DNA of 9,637 bases from an uncultured Bacteroidota bacterium (GTDB lineage Bacteria; Bacteroidota; Bacteroidia; 2-12-FULL-35-15): the NCBI GenBank assembly GCA_903881065.1, contig CAIRRW010000310.1, positions 1 through 9,637 on the forward strand. The letters run 5' to 3'. The translations under genes and the position numbers were made by a program. Of this stretch, positions 1-8,639 are shown piece by piece (position 1 is the first letter of the stretch; every line of letters begins with the position of its first letter). The notes beneath the pieces were generated by a model. It ran no database searches, was not told the origin of the DNA, and was given only the letters and a program-made list of their open reading frames with translations.

Positions 1-3000
1 AAACCAACTTTTGAAGGCACCAGATAAAAGTTAACATCTCTTATTAATGCCAGATAATTTGATTGCAGGAATGTAACTTTTGAAAAAGGCTTGAAATTTT
101 TAGGTGTTTTAGGCGAATAGCTGTACATAATACCCCCACGATAATTTCTAACTGTATTGTATTCAATATTAACATCGTGTTTATATATCTCTGTAAAAGC
201 AAAAGAAGTGGAGAAATTGGAAATATCAAAAGGTAAATTGACTTTTGATTTCTTACTCTTATCCTTCTTCACATTTGTAAAATTGATGCCTTTCCTGCGT
301 GTATAATCCTGTGTAATGCTCTTTAGGGAATCCGTTCGAGATTTACCTTTTATCTCAGGAGCTAAAAGTATATCCGGATCAAGCGGATTGTATTTAGGAG
401 TAATAAATGTTTCGGAATAATCAATATAAGTAGGTATATGTACGCCCCAATCATGAGGGAAGAACTTTCCTAATTCCAAACTCGAAGTAACATCATACTG
501 TTTTAGCTCTTCCTTTTTAAGTTGATCCAATTTGTTTTCTAAACTACCAAAACCTGGTGTGTACATGCTTCCTGATAAGGACAATGACCCTAAGTCAGCT
601 AATTTAGCAGTAACGCGTGCATTAGCTGCCCACCCTCCATGCTCATCAAAGTTAGTCAATCGCAATTCATCCACCCAAACAGCTCCGCATTTAGATAATC
701 CATCATCAGTAGCATCTACCTTTTTAGGATTTTTTACTCCTATCATCATCGTTTTAATGGCACTCAATGTTGGGTTTCCTTTTACAATTATTGTTCTTGT
801 TCCGTCAGGTTCGGCATATTCGGCAGTTAAGGTAATTGTATGTCCGTTGATATTATTATTTCTATCCAACTTGGCATTGGTCAGTTTTTCAAAGTCAATT
901 ACCATTTCATTGGCTGATGGCCATACTTTATATTGGTCATTTTCATCGGTACCATTATAACTGCCAGGTGCAGTGATCTGCAACGGAACATCATATTCGT
1001 AATAGTTATCTGTAAAGTCGGTACCCAGACGAATGAAAACTTGCAAATCATTATCGTGAAGAGGTACAGCGGTATTTGTAGAAGCCTCGCCGTGAACAAA
1101 CATTTTTAATGTTTTGTAATTTCGAACATCAAGGTTGGTAGTTTTATATGCCGCTCTTGATTTACCATCAGGCAGATTACAGAATGAAAGGGTTAATGAT
1201 TGTTCATTCATCTGAATCAAGTTGGCAGATGAGGTGTTTATTTCACGGTTAATTCCCGGAGGGATAACATAGTTAACAGGTTGTTTGTTTCCATTTTCTT
1301 CCACATTTACGGCACCTACGTCAAACAAAGTTAAATCGTCATCATTAGGAATATATAAACCGGGTGATAATAAGTCGAAACCGTACTTTCTCCATTCATC
1401 ACGAACTAATTCCAAGCGAGCAAAACGTAAATTAATTGGCTGATCGACATCTTTAAAGAACATACGTATAAAACGAATAGACTGGAAATTATCTATGGAG
1501 CCTATTCTTGTTTCAGGAGTTCTTATAGGGATTTTAAACTGGTACCATGTAATAGGCTTTGTCGTTCCATTTTGAATAGCCTGACCTGTAGTGGTCATCA
1601 CATTAGTAATATAATTTGTTCCAACACCTCCTGCAAAATCAGCAGGTTTCAGGCCAATATGATATTGATAATAACTTTCAACAGTGCTTAAGTTATTATC
1701 ATGATTAATATCTTCGACACTTGGTAAAGTAGTAGCCGCAGTAGGATAAGCACCAGAAGCAATTGGCGAGTTGCCCTCCATACCATTGAATTTTTTATAA
1801 CGAGCCCTTATTCCCAGTTGAACATTATCATAATCGTCACCTCTGAAATAATGATAGTCATCTCCTGAAGGGTCACCATTAATATCAGGATTTCCCTGTT
1901 GCTGAGGTGTTAAACTATTCCAATAATTACTAAAAAAAGTTGCTTCAGCACCGTCGCTCAGTCCATCCAACCCAACATCCTGATAGGGCCTGTCGCCTGG
2001 ATCGGAGTTAAATGCATTTACTAATGGTTGCACTGCAGGCACAATCCCCCAGGCAGTTGTAACAGTTTGTATATTTTGATTTGATGTACTTGGAGCAGGC
2101 AATCCATTTTCAGCACTTTTATAATTATCATGTAAAATATCTTCGGACACATCCCCAAGATTAAAATATAGTTCTCCACTTGTATTCCACTGCGAACTTT
2201 GATGGTCGGCATTAAAAGGATCCATCACCCAAAACTGGATGTATTCAATATTTGCTGCTTCAAAATCATTTGTTGAAATAGCTCGCATAGCACCTCCCCA
2301 ACGTGATTTAGGATTCGCTAACCAACCATTTGGATCTAATCCTGAAGATACATTGGTCTGATGTAAATCATAATTATAAGGTCCGCGTTCCTTCGGATAA
2401 TATGCCATATCAAGTGTTGCCACATTTACAGGTACTCCGTTTGGTGATTGTTTATTAGGGAAAATTTCTGTTTCCGGTACCTGACGTGTAAAGTTGTTTG
2501 ACATGGAGTCGGCTGTAATACCAGTAGGAGTTAAACCGGAAGTAGGTATTTGAAACATAGGATCAATAACATACCAAGCTAATTTCGCACGGTTATAGCC
2601 CGATTTTAATGTAGTATCCATTACAGCAGTTTCAGGAAATAAATAAGGTTGTCCTTGTGGAGTACTCGCTAAGTTCCATGCTCCCTGCGAACGTAAATCA
2701 ATGGTAGACGTGCTTCCTTCAAAATCATCCACATACGCATTTCCATCTTTTCCGATTGCCTTATTGTGTCCGGGTATTAAATCGGCAAATTCTCCTGAAG
2801 CAGTAATAGTACTCATTTCCTTTGTAGAAATCAACGGAAGTTTATCTATCCATCGAGTAAGGAATGCTGCATCTGTTTTATAATTTCCATCAAGGCCCCA
2901 AATGGTATTATTAATAGGCTCATCGCCGATATTTACTTTTTGGGTTAATGGACGCTCTTTCAAATTTAGAATGGTACCACCAAAACTAAGATCTTTATTA

Positions 3001-5288
3001 ACTTTAAAATCAAGGTGACTACCCATTAATGTTTTTTGCTGAATAGCAAACATAGCATTGCTTTCCAACGATACTTTTATTGGGGTTCCTGAATTCAAAA
3101 TACCTTCGTTAATAATTTTTACACGTCCTAATGTATAATCAACTGTATAATCTACATTTTCGGTAAGCTTCACTCCACCTGCTGTTACTGTAACTGAACC
3201 TTGAGGCACATTAGGAGAGCCTAATGAAATCTCGGAACCACCGGCAGATTTATAAGATCCTTTTAATTTAAATCGATTCAGATTTGGAAACTGTTGTGCC
3301 TGCACTCTGGTGGAATCATACAATTGATGAAAAACATACTTACCGGCATCAAAAGGACTACATGTATTATCGCCATCAAAACGCGATTGAAGATATGCTC
3401 CGAATGGTTCGACGACTGGTAAAATAATACGTCCCGTATTTGCATTGATAGTTACTCCATCAATAAAATCGTATTGCCCATCTGGATTTTGGTTGTTTTG
3501 CGCATCTAATTTATCGAGACTCAACACCTGAAGTAACGGTTTTCCTTTAATATTATTCTGACAATCCTGAACTGGCAAATAATTAATATCAGTACCTGTT
3601 GCAGGGTTGGTATAAAAAACGTCCAACTTAAAATCAGCTGCATTTATCTGATACGAACCAATGGAATAAACATTTTTCATCATCAACTTCCACATTGGTT
3701 GCTTGGTATTTGGCGCAGTACTCTTAAGCATTTTTACAAACAAAGCACTTGGTGATCTTACACCATCCTGGGATAAATCACCTACCTTATAAGTATTTCC
3801 ATTATAGGTGTACTCATAAGCAACACAAAGCACCTGATCAGCATTTAACTGTTGATTCAAAGAAATAAAACCAAGTTTTGGATTGAATGTAAATTCCGTA
3901 GGTTGTAATTTCTTGGCATTTAATATTTCAAAATTCTGTGTTTGTTGTAATGTATTGTGGAATTTAGAGTTGATTTCTGACACTGCAATATTTGCAGAAC
4001 GCATAGTAGTATCTTGTAAGCCATTTGCAGGATAATAACCCGAATGTGTTAAGTTTTCGTATAAGTCATTCTGATTATTGTTCGGTAAATCACCCGATTG
4101 AATATCATGTAAATATGTTTGGCTAGAAGGGATATGTGCTCCGCTTTCCCCTAATTCAGAAAAACCAACTACAGTACGAATATCCGTTGTAACGTTGTTG
4201 GTATTCGATACCCAAACTTCTATTTTGGAAATATTGATTCCTGAATTAATAAATGGAATTCCAGCTAATGCAGAATTATAATTATCGCGGAAATACTGGG
4301 CAAGAAAAAAGTGTTTGTTCGCTTCGTAATTATCTCCTGCTATCTCATATTTTGTAACCTGTGCGCCACCTGCAGAGTTTACCTCCGTCTTTTTACCTTT
4401 TTGTTGAGAGAGTACACTAGTAACAGTTAATCGTCCGAATTGCAAAGCAGTTTTAACTCCAAACAACGTTTGGCTACCAGTTATTAATGAACCAGAAAGA
4501 GGCAAACTCACATTTCCTGCTTCTATTTTTTTTATTATCTCATCTTCATATCCTGTATATTCCAGTTTCATTTGATTTTCATAATCAAATGTGGCTTCAG
4601 TATTATAGCTGGTAGTAAGTTTTAACTTATCTCCTATTTTGCCGATAACGTTAAGTTGTATCTTTTCATTGAAATCAAACGTATGTATTTTCTGCTGTTT
4701 TACAGGCAGAGCAGGATTTTGTGTTTTAGTTCCATTGTAGGCAAATATTAATTCTGCCGAACCATTAGGTCGAATATCTACCGTATTACCTCCGAAAATA
4801 CGGTCGAATATTTCACCGCCAACATGTAGTTTAGGAATAATTGCATTCTTTGCAGCATTCTTTGCTTCGGCATGAGCCCGGGCACTCCAATAACTTTTTA
4901 CTTGTTTATGAAACATGTAATCCTGATACTCTTCTGCATCCATGTATGTAGGTGGTCGGTAATCCAACCCTCCCATCGTTTGGTTCATAATGTATTCACC
5001 TGTAACAGGGTCATAATCTACTGTAGTATGTATATTGGATGGATTCTTTAATTTAAAACTTCCTCCGTTCGGATTGTTTAACGGGTCTCCGGTCGATTCG
5101 TCTGTAAAGTTATAAGGAAGCTTAACAGGAGTTGATGGCGTATCGGCCACCATCGTTGTCATCTCATAATCATCTGCATTGGCAGCATGATTGTAGGTGC
5201 TTACTTTTGCATCGGAACTAACGATATAGGAGAGCAATCCAATGGATGCAAAGCCAACAATTATATATTTAGTAAACGATTTCGCCAA
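1..5288 (-). CDS. sprA: SprA, type IX secretion / gliding outer-membrane translocon (C-terminus cut by window)
   Basis: SprA is the giant outer-membrane beta-barrel through which the type IX secretion system exports proteins, including gliding adhesins; in known systems it works with PorV and a plug protein. One frame stays open for 1762 codons from 5288 to the window edge. The family is about 2300-2400 residues, so roughly the last quarter is missing. Residues 1-25 form a signal peptide: Lys-rich start, then a hydrophobic stretch (IIVGFASIGLLSYIV). The body is rich in beta-strand, Asn, Gly and aromatic residues, as in large barrels. The motif DDFEGSTSTIDL (from residue 854) is one I associate with SprA, and phrases such as GGEIFDRIFGGNTVDIRPNG near the N-terminus also fit the family. 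The start is probably TTG at 5288: an in-frame stop lies at 5304-5306, and the first in-frame ATG (5162, residue 43) would remove the signal peptide. It lies downstream of ruvA, separated by 413 bases that contain a repeat array. I saw no frameshift. Confidence 0.95.
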   Translation of the reverse strand, partial: MAKSFTKYIIVGFASIGLLSYIVSSDAKVSTYNHAANADDYEMTTMVADTPSTPVKLPYNFTDESTGDPLNNPNGGSFKLKNPSNIHTTVDYDPVTGEYIMNQTMGGLDYRPPTYMDAEEYQDYMFHKQVKSYWSARAHAEAKNAAKNAIIPKLHVGGEIFDRIFGGNTVDIRPNGSAELIFAYNGTKTQNPALPVKQQKIHTFDFNEKIQLNVIGKIGDKLKLTTSYNTEATFDYENQMKLEYTGYEDEIIKKIEAGNVSLPLSGSLITGSQTLFGVKTALQFGRLTVTSVLSQQKGKKTEVNSAGGAQVTKYEIAGDNYEANKHFFLAQYFRDNYNSALAGIPFINSGINISKIEVWVSNTNNVTTDIRTVVGFSELGESGAHIPSSQTYLHDIQSGDLPNNNQNDLYENLTHSGYYPANGLQDTTMRSANIAVSEINSKFHNTLQQTQNFEILNAKKLQPTEFTFNPKLGFISLNQQLNADQVLCVAYEYTYNGNTYKVGDLSQDGVRSPSALFVKMLKSTAPNTKQPMWKLMMKNVYSIGSYQINAADFKLDVFYTNPATGTDINYLPVQDCQNNIKGKPLLQVLSLDKLDAQNNQNPDGQYDFIDGVTINANTGRIILPVVEPFGAYLQSRFDGDNTCSPFDAGKYVFHQLYDSTRVQAQQFPNLNRFKLKGSYKSAGGSEISLGSPNVPQGSVTVTAGGVKLTENVDYTVDYTLGRVKIINEGILNSGTPIKVSLESNAMFAIQQKTLMGSHLDFKVNKDLSFGGTILNLKERPLTQKVNIGDEPINNTIWGLDGNYKTDAAFLTRWIDKLPLISTKEMSTITASGEFADLIPGHNKAIGKDGNAYVDDFEGSTSTIDLRSQGAWNLASTPQGQPYLFPETAVMDTTLKSGYNRAKLAWYVIDPMFQIPTSGLTPTGITADSMSNNFTRQVPETEIFPNKQSPNGVPVNVATLDMAYYPKERGPYNYDLHQTNVSSGLDPNGWLANPKSRWGGAMRAISTNDFEAANIEYIQFWVMDPFNADHQSSQWNTSGELYFNLGDVSEDILHDNYKSAENGLPAPSTSNQNIQTVTTAWGIVPAVQPLVNAFNSDPGDRPYQDVGLDGLSDGAEATFFSNYWNSLTPQQQGNPDINGDPSGDDYHYFRGDDYDNVQLGIRARYKKFNGMEGNSPIASGAYPTAATTLPSVEDINHDNNLSTVESYYQYHIGLKPADFAGGVGTNYITNVMTTTGQAIQNGTTKPITWYQFKIPIRTPETRIGSIDNFQSIRFIRMFFKDVDQPINLRFARLELVRDEWRKYGFDLLSPGLYIPNDDDLTLFDVGAVNVEENGNKQPVNYVIPPGINREINTSSANLIQMNEQSLTLSFCNLPDGKSRAAYKTTNLDVRNYKTLKMFVHGEASTNTAVPLHDNDLQVFIRLGTDFTDNYYEYDVPLQITAPGSYNGTDENDQYKVWPSANEMVIDFEKLTNAKLDRNNNINGHTITLTAEYAEPDGTRTIIVKGNPTLSAIKTMMIGVKNPKKVDATDDGLSKCGAVWVDELRLTNFDEHGGWAANARVTAKLADLGSLSLSGSMYTPGFGSLENKLDQLKKEELKQYDVTSSLELGKFFPHDWGVHIPTYIDYSETFITPKYNPLDPDILLAPEIKGKSRTDSLKSITQDYTRRKGINFTNVKKDKSKKSKVNLPFDISNFSTSFAFTEIYKHDVNIEYNTVRNYRGGIMYSYSPKTPKNFKPFSKVTFLQSNYLALIRDVNFYLVPSKVG

Positions 5289-5319
5289 AACAACTATAAC
5301 TTCTTATAAATAATAAAAA

Positions 5320-5335
5320 CAAACCTTAAGGCTTG
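5320..5335. promoter_or_regulatory. 16-bp near-palindrome upstream of sprA, possible operator
   Basis: The plus strand reads CAAACCTTAAGGCTTG: seven of eight base pairs are symmetric around the CCTTAAGG core, with one mismatched pair. It ends 32 bases upstream of the sprA TTG start, where a promoter-proximal operator would be expected. On the minus strand it contains TAAGGTTTG, close to the Bacteroidota -7 box TAnnTTTG but with one extra spacer base, so the palindrome may overlap the sprA promoter. Because the core has no loop, a dimeric DNA-binding protein fits better than an RNA hairpin. A palindrome of this quality could arise by chance in a gap of this size, so the call is tentative. Confidence 0.3.
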
Positions 5336-5357
5336 CTTGATAAATAAATTTTTTGGA

Positions 5358-5407
5358 AGGGGTGGTGCCGTATGGCAATATCCCTACTAATGTATGGAAC
5401 CACCCCT
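5358..5407. repeat. 9-bp perfect inverted repeat at the sprA-proximal end of the array
   Basis: AGGGGTGGT at 5358-5366 is matched by its exact complement ACCACCCCT at 5399-5407, with 32 bases between. Inside the loop, TGCC (5366-5369) and GGCA (5374-5377) could form a smaller hairpin around GTAT. The right arm is the C-run of the second unit of the tandem array; the left arm lies just outside the array. On the sprA-sense strand the stem is followed by an A-rich stretch, not a U-tract, so it does not look like an intrinsic terminator. It could be a cruciform or leader-RNA structure, or a diverged inverted array unit. Confidence 0.4.
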
Positions 5408-5587
5408 GCCTAATATCTTCCTTACCCCTTTCTTGCATCTTCCTACCCCCTGCCTATCGCCTTGGAAACCCCTAACTCATACCAAAAAGGCTTTCCTGCA
5501 CTTTAGGTACCCTTACCAGCATCTTCGGTAGCCCTTCGGCATGTGTTTGCTACCCCTTTCACTGTATGGTTGTGCCCCTTCCTAAAT
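5370..5587. repeat. Degenerate tandem array, about ten 19-24 bp units with phased C/G runs
   Basis: Runs of three to five C on the plus strand begin at 5382, 5403, 5425, 5446, 5469, 5510, 5532, 5553 and 5575. The steps are 21, 22, 21, 23, 41, 22, 21 and 22; the step of 41 skips one decayed unit near 5490, where only CTTTCC remains. Units can be cut at 5370, 5392, 5415, 5437, 5459, 5481, 5502, 5521, 5543 and 5564. A rough consensus is ATCTTCCNTACCCCTNCCTA. Two sub-families are visible: units 1, 2 and 10 begin GTATGG, while units 3, 4 and 8 begin ATCTTC. The mean spacing (193 bases over nine steps, 21.4) is not a multiple of three, so the array is not coding. It is close to two turns of B-DNA, so all the G-runs would lie on nearly the same face of the helix. 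On the sprA-sense strand the units are purine-rich with GGGGTA cores. The array fills the ruvA-sprA gap. Function unknown; I do not recognise the repeat as a named family. Confidence 0.8.
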
Positions 5588-5671
5588 GAGATGCTATACC
5601 ATCAGTATTCTGAAAAACATGCTTTTAACAAAATTTTATTTTGCCTTTTTTAAAACGTTTCTTTTTGCCCA

Positions 5672-5695
5672 TTTGCTGATGTTATCATCAACAAA
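5672..5695 (-). other. RNA hairpin just after ruvA
   Basis: On the minus strand TTTGTTGATG and CATCAGCAAA flank the loop ATAA, giving a ten-base-pair stem with one G-U wobble, beginning seven bases after the ruvA stop codon. On the plus strand the wobble becomes a C-A mismatch, so the structure favours the ruvA-sense RNA. It is followed by ATGGGCAAAAAG rather than a U-tract, so it is not a classical terminator; it may protect the 3' end of a processed maeB-ruvA message. Confidence 0.35.
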
Positions 5696-5701
5696 TCAAA
5701 A

Positions 5702-6289
5702 CTACAGGTTTTTAAGTGCTGATTTTATCAACTGTTCCACAGTTTGACCTGTCCCTTCGGTTTTAATAATTTTATCAAGCACTTTTTCGGCACCTGATTT
5801 ATTAAAGCCTAACATTACAAGTGCAGATAACGCTTCTTCCTTCAATTTATTGTGAGTGCCGATGAAAAACTCAGAAGAAAGTTCTTCTTTGCCCATCTTT
5901 CCTTTTAAGTCCACAATTATTCGTTGAGCCGTCTTCTCACCTATTCCTTTAACACTTTTCAGCAAAGCTACATTTCCTATAACAATTGCATTCTGAATTT
6001 CAGAAGCACTTAATGATGATAGCATCAATAATGCACTAGTACCACCAACACCTGAAACAGAAACCAATTGCCTAAATAGATTACGCTCTGCGATATCGGC
6101 AAAGCCATAAAATTTAGGCATGTCATCACGTATATAAAGCGATTCTGTATACAATTTACAATTCTCGCTTTCGCCAATTTTTGTAAATGTATTTAATGAA
6201 ATCTGCATAATGTAGCCAACACCAGCTGCATCAATTACTGCATACGTTGGTGTTTTTTCTACTAATCTTCCTTCTATATGATAAATCAT
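5702..6289 (-). CDS. ruvA: Holliday junction branch migration protein RuvA
   Basis: RuvA binds four-way DNA junctions as a tetramer and loads the RuvB motor, which drives branch migration for RuvC cleavage during recombination and repair in the cytoplasm. The 195-residue length is normal for the family. Residues 1-62 are the OB-fold (starting MIYHIEGRLVEK), ending with the loop RDDMPKFYGF; Asp55 and Asp56 align with the acidic pin Glu55/Asp56 of E. coli RuvA. Two helix-hairpin-helix motifs follow: LVSVSGVGGTSALLMLS (75-91) and KSVKGIGEKTAQRIIVDLKG (111-130), the second being the family signature. Residues about 149-195 form the RuvB-contacting domain III, so the protein is complete. The ATG at 6289 is preceded by A/G-rich sequence, as is usual in Bacteroidota. 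It starts 52 bases after the maeB stop and is probably co-transcribed with it; sprA lies 413 bases downstream. Confidence 0.97.
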   Translation of the reverse strand: MIYHIEGRLVEKTPTYAVIDAAGVGYIMQISLNTFTKIGESENCKLYTESLYIRDDMPKFYGFADIAERNLFRQLVSVSGVGGTSALLMLSSLSASEIQNAIVIGNVALLKSVKGIGEKTAQRIIVDLKGKMGKEELSSEFFIGTHNKLKEEALSALVMLGFNKSGAEKVLDKIIKTEGTGQTVEQLIKSALKNL

Positions 6290-6341
6290 TTATTCTCTTT
6301 TTTAAAAGCTCACCCGTAATTAATTAACCAATGACAATGAA

Positions 6342-8612
6342 CTATTTCTTGTTCTGTGCGTCAATCACTGCTATGGTAACCATATTTATTATTTCGCGAA
6401 CCGAACTTCCTAATTGAAGAATATGTACCGGTTTTTTTAACCCTATCAAAACAGGGCCAATTGCTTCTGCTCCTCCCATCTCCTGAATTAATTTATAAGC
6501 AATATTTCCAGAAGCTAGATTAGGAAAAATAAGTGTGTTTACTTTTTTGTCTATTAACTCGGAAAAAGGAAATTGCTCTTTTAGTAAATCATTATTCAAG
6601 GCAAAGTTAGCTTGCATCTCACCGTCCACAATCATTCCCGGATAATTTTTATGCAATATTGCAGTTGCCTCCCGCATCTTAGTTGGTATTTCTCCTCCTG
6701 CTGAACCAAAATTAGAATAAGATAACAAGGCAATACGTGGTGTAATATTAAATTGCTTTACTGTGGTTGCAGTAAGTACAGTAATATCTACTATCTCTTG
6801 CACGGTTGGGTCAACATTCATTGTGCAATCTGCAAAAAAGAAAGGGCCTTGTTTGGTATTGATGATATACATACCTGCCACTTTTTTTGCTCCTTCCTGC
6901 ACTCCTATTATTTCTAAAGCGGGAAGAATTGGGTCAGAATATTTACGCGTAAGCCCCGAAATCATTGCATCTGCAGCACCTGTTTCCACCATCATTGAAC
7001 CAAAATAATTTCTCTCCTTCATTATCTTGCGCGCCTCGAACAAGGTGTAACCTCTGCGTTTCCGTTTTTGGAAGAACAAGTCACCGAATGATTTTCTACG
7101 ATCTTCCTCTATAGCACTTCTCGAATCAATGATAGGAATATCACCTAAATCCAAACTATTCTCTTCAATCAGTTTTCTTATTTTTGCTTCATCGCCCAAT
7201 AGTATTGGTTTTGCAATACCTTCATCTGCCACATGTTGTGCAGCTTTTAATATTTTATAATGATCCGCTTCAGCAAATACAACACGTTTAGGATTTTGTT
7301 TCGCTTTATTGGTTATGTCTCTAATTAATTTATTATCCAAACCTAGGCGGTTTATCAGTTCCTGAATATAAACTTCCATATTTGGGATTGCACGTTGCGC
7401 AACGCCTGATTCCATCGCAGCTTTTGCAACAGCAGGTGCAACAGTATATATTAATCGCGGATCAATTGGCTTAGGAATAATATACTCGGCTCCAAATGTA
7501 ATGTTCCTGCTACCATAAGCCAGATTTACAGATTCCGGTACAGGTTCTTTTGCAAGATTAGCAATTGCATATACTGCAGCCAGTTTCATAGCTTCATTAA
7601 TTTGTGTAGCTCTAACATCCAATGCTCCTCTGAAAATAAAAGGAAACCCAAGTACGTTATTTACTTGGTTAGGATGGTCACTTCTGCCTGTTGCCATGAT
7701 AATATCCTTGCGAGCTGCCATTGCCAAGTCATAAGGAATTTCAGGGTCGGGATTAGCAAGTGCAAATACTATCGGGCGTTTTGCCATAGATTGTACCATT
7801 TCCTGATTTACTACATTCCCTTTTGAAAGCCCAACAAAGACATCAGCATTTTTCATAGCATCCTCCAATGTTTTTATTATCTTATTGGTAGTAGCGAAGA
7901 ACTTTTTCTGATCATCCAAATCATCCCTATAAATACTCAGAACTCCTTTACTATCCAACATCAAAAGATTTTCTTTCTTTACACCTACCGCCATATATAG
8001 TTTAGCACAAGACTGAGCTGATGCTCCTGCCCCATTAACTACAATCTTTATCTTATCTATCTTCTTGTTTGCTACTTCACAAGCGTTAAGCAATGCTGCA
8101 GAAGAAATAATTGCGGTTCCATGTTGATCGTCGTGCATAAGAGGAATATTTAATTCCTCTTTTAATCTGCGTTCGATTTCAAAACATTCAGGTGCCTTAA
8201 TATCTTCCAAATTAATGCCTCCAAAAGTTGGAGCTATTGCTTTTACGGTTTGTACAAAGAGGTCGATATCGGTAGCGTCCACTTCTATGTCGAATACATC
8301 TATGTCAGCGAAAATTTTGAAAAGCAGTCCTTTCCCTTCCATTACTGGCTTTGATGCCAATGCACCAATATTTCCCAACCCAAGTACTGCAGTTCCATTC
8401 GAAATAACAGCTACCAGATTTCCTTTTGCAGTGTATTTATAAACATCCTCTGGGTTCTTTTCAATCTCTAGACAAGGCTCAGCGACACCTGGAGAATACG
8501 CTAATGATAAGTCATGTTGTGTGCTATGCGGTTTTGTCGGTATTACTTCTATCTTCCCTGGACGACCTTGGGAATGGTAATCCAAAGCGTCCTGCTTTCT
8601 TAATTTTGCCAT
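6342..8612 (-). CDS. maeB: NADP-dependent malic enzyme fused to a phosphotransacetylase-like domain
   Basis: This enzyme oxidatively decarboxylates malate to pyruvate and CO2 in the cytoplasm, making NADPH and linking the TCA cycle to pyruvate. It has 756 residues, matching the long MaeB type (E. coli MaeB 759). The malic domain comes first: SLAYSPGVAEPC (36-47, with likely catalytic Tyr39), GKGLLFKIFADID (93-105, likely catalytic Lys94), NLEDIKAPECFEIE (134-147) and HDDQHGTA (160-167), supplying the metal-binding acids. The dinucleotide-binding loop is VVNGAGASAQ (191-200), and ALANPDPEI (284-292) completes the core. From about 441 (PKRVVFAEAD) to the end is a phosphotransacetylase-like domain, which in characterised MaeB proteins is regulatory (acetyl-CoA sensing) rather than catalytic. 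The start at 8612 (MAKLRKQDAL) is preferred: the family begins here, AAAAAAATAAAA precedes it, and an in-frame ATG at 8651 would add 13 unrelated residues and run through a likely promoter. Cofactor preference is inferred from the family. First gene of the maeB-ruvA unit. Confidence 0.96.
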   Translation of the reverse strand: MAKLRKQDALDYHSQGRPGKIEVIPTKPHSTQHDLSLAYSPGVAEPCLEIEKNPEDVYKYTAKGNLVAVISNGTAVLGLGNIGALASKPVMEGKGLLFKIFADIDVFDIEVDATDIDLFVQTVKAIAPTFGGINLEDIKAPECFEIERRLKEELNIPLMHDDQHGTAIISSAALLNACEVANKKIDKIKIVVNGAGASAQSCAKLYMAVGVKKENLLMLDSKGVLSIYRDDLDDQKKFFATTNKIIKTLEDAMKNADVFVGLSKGNVVNQEMVQSMAKRPIVFALANPDPEIPYDLAMAARKDIIMATGRSDHPNQVNNVLGFPFIFRGALDVRATQINEAMKLAAVYAIANLAKEPVPESVNLAYGSRNITFGAEYIIPKPIDPRLIYTVAPAVAKAAMESGVAQRAIPNMEVYIQELINRLGLDNKLIRDITNKAKQNPKRVVFAEADHYKILKAAQHVADEGIAKPILLGDEAKIRKLIEENSLDLGDIPIIDSRSAIEEDRRKSFGDLFFQKRKRRGYTLFEARKIMKERNYFGSMMVETGAADAMISGLTRKYSDPILPALEIIGVQEGAKKVAGMYIINTKQGPFFFADCTMNVDPTVQEIVDITVLTATTVKQFNITPRIALLSYSNFGSAGGEIPTKMREATAILHKNYPGMIVDGEMQANFALNNDLLKEQFPFSELIDKKVNTLIFPNLASGNIAYKLIQEMGGAEAIGPVLIGLKKPVHILQLGSSVREIINMVTIAVIDAQNKK

Positions 8613-8631
8613 TTTTATTTTTTTAGAGTTG

Positions 8632-8639
8632 CGAATATA
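8632..8639 (-). promoter_or_regulatory. maeB: Candidate Bacteroidota -7 promoter element for maeB
   Basis: The minus strand reads TATATTCG, matching the Bacteroidota -7 consensus TAnnTTTG except for C in place of the third T. It lies 19 bases upstream of the maeB ATG, which would give a short leader. I did not find a TTG -33 element at the usual 19-21 base distance, so the assignment is weak. Confidence 0.3.

Noticed and set aside
532..960. Plus-strand 142-codon open frame
   Set aside because: It is antisense to sprA, whose frame is continuous and recognisable here; the translated product resembles no family.
5394..5531. Plus-strand 45-codon frame starting ATGGAACCACCC inside the ruvA-sprA gap
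   Set aside because: Its composition is just the C-rich repeat units read in one frame. The repeat period is 21-23, not a steady multiple of three, so the peptide does not repeat and no family resemblance is seen.
5370..5587. CRISPR array
   Set aside because: Units abut with no unique spacers and no conserved 25-40 bp repeats; they are degenerate throughout and no cas genes are nearby.
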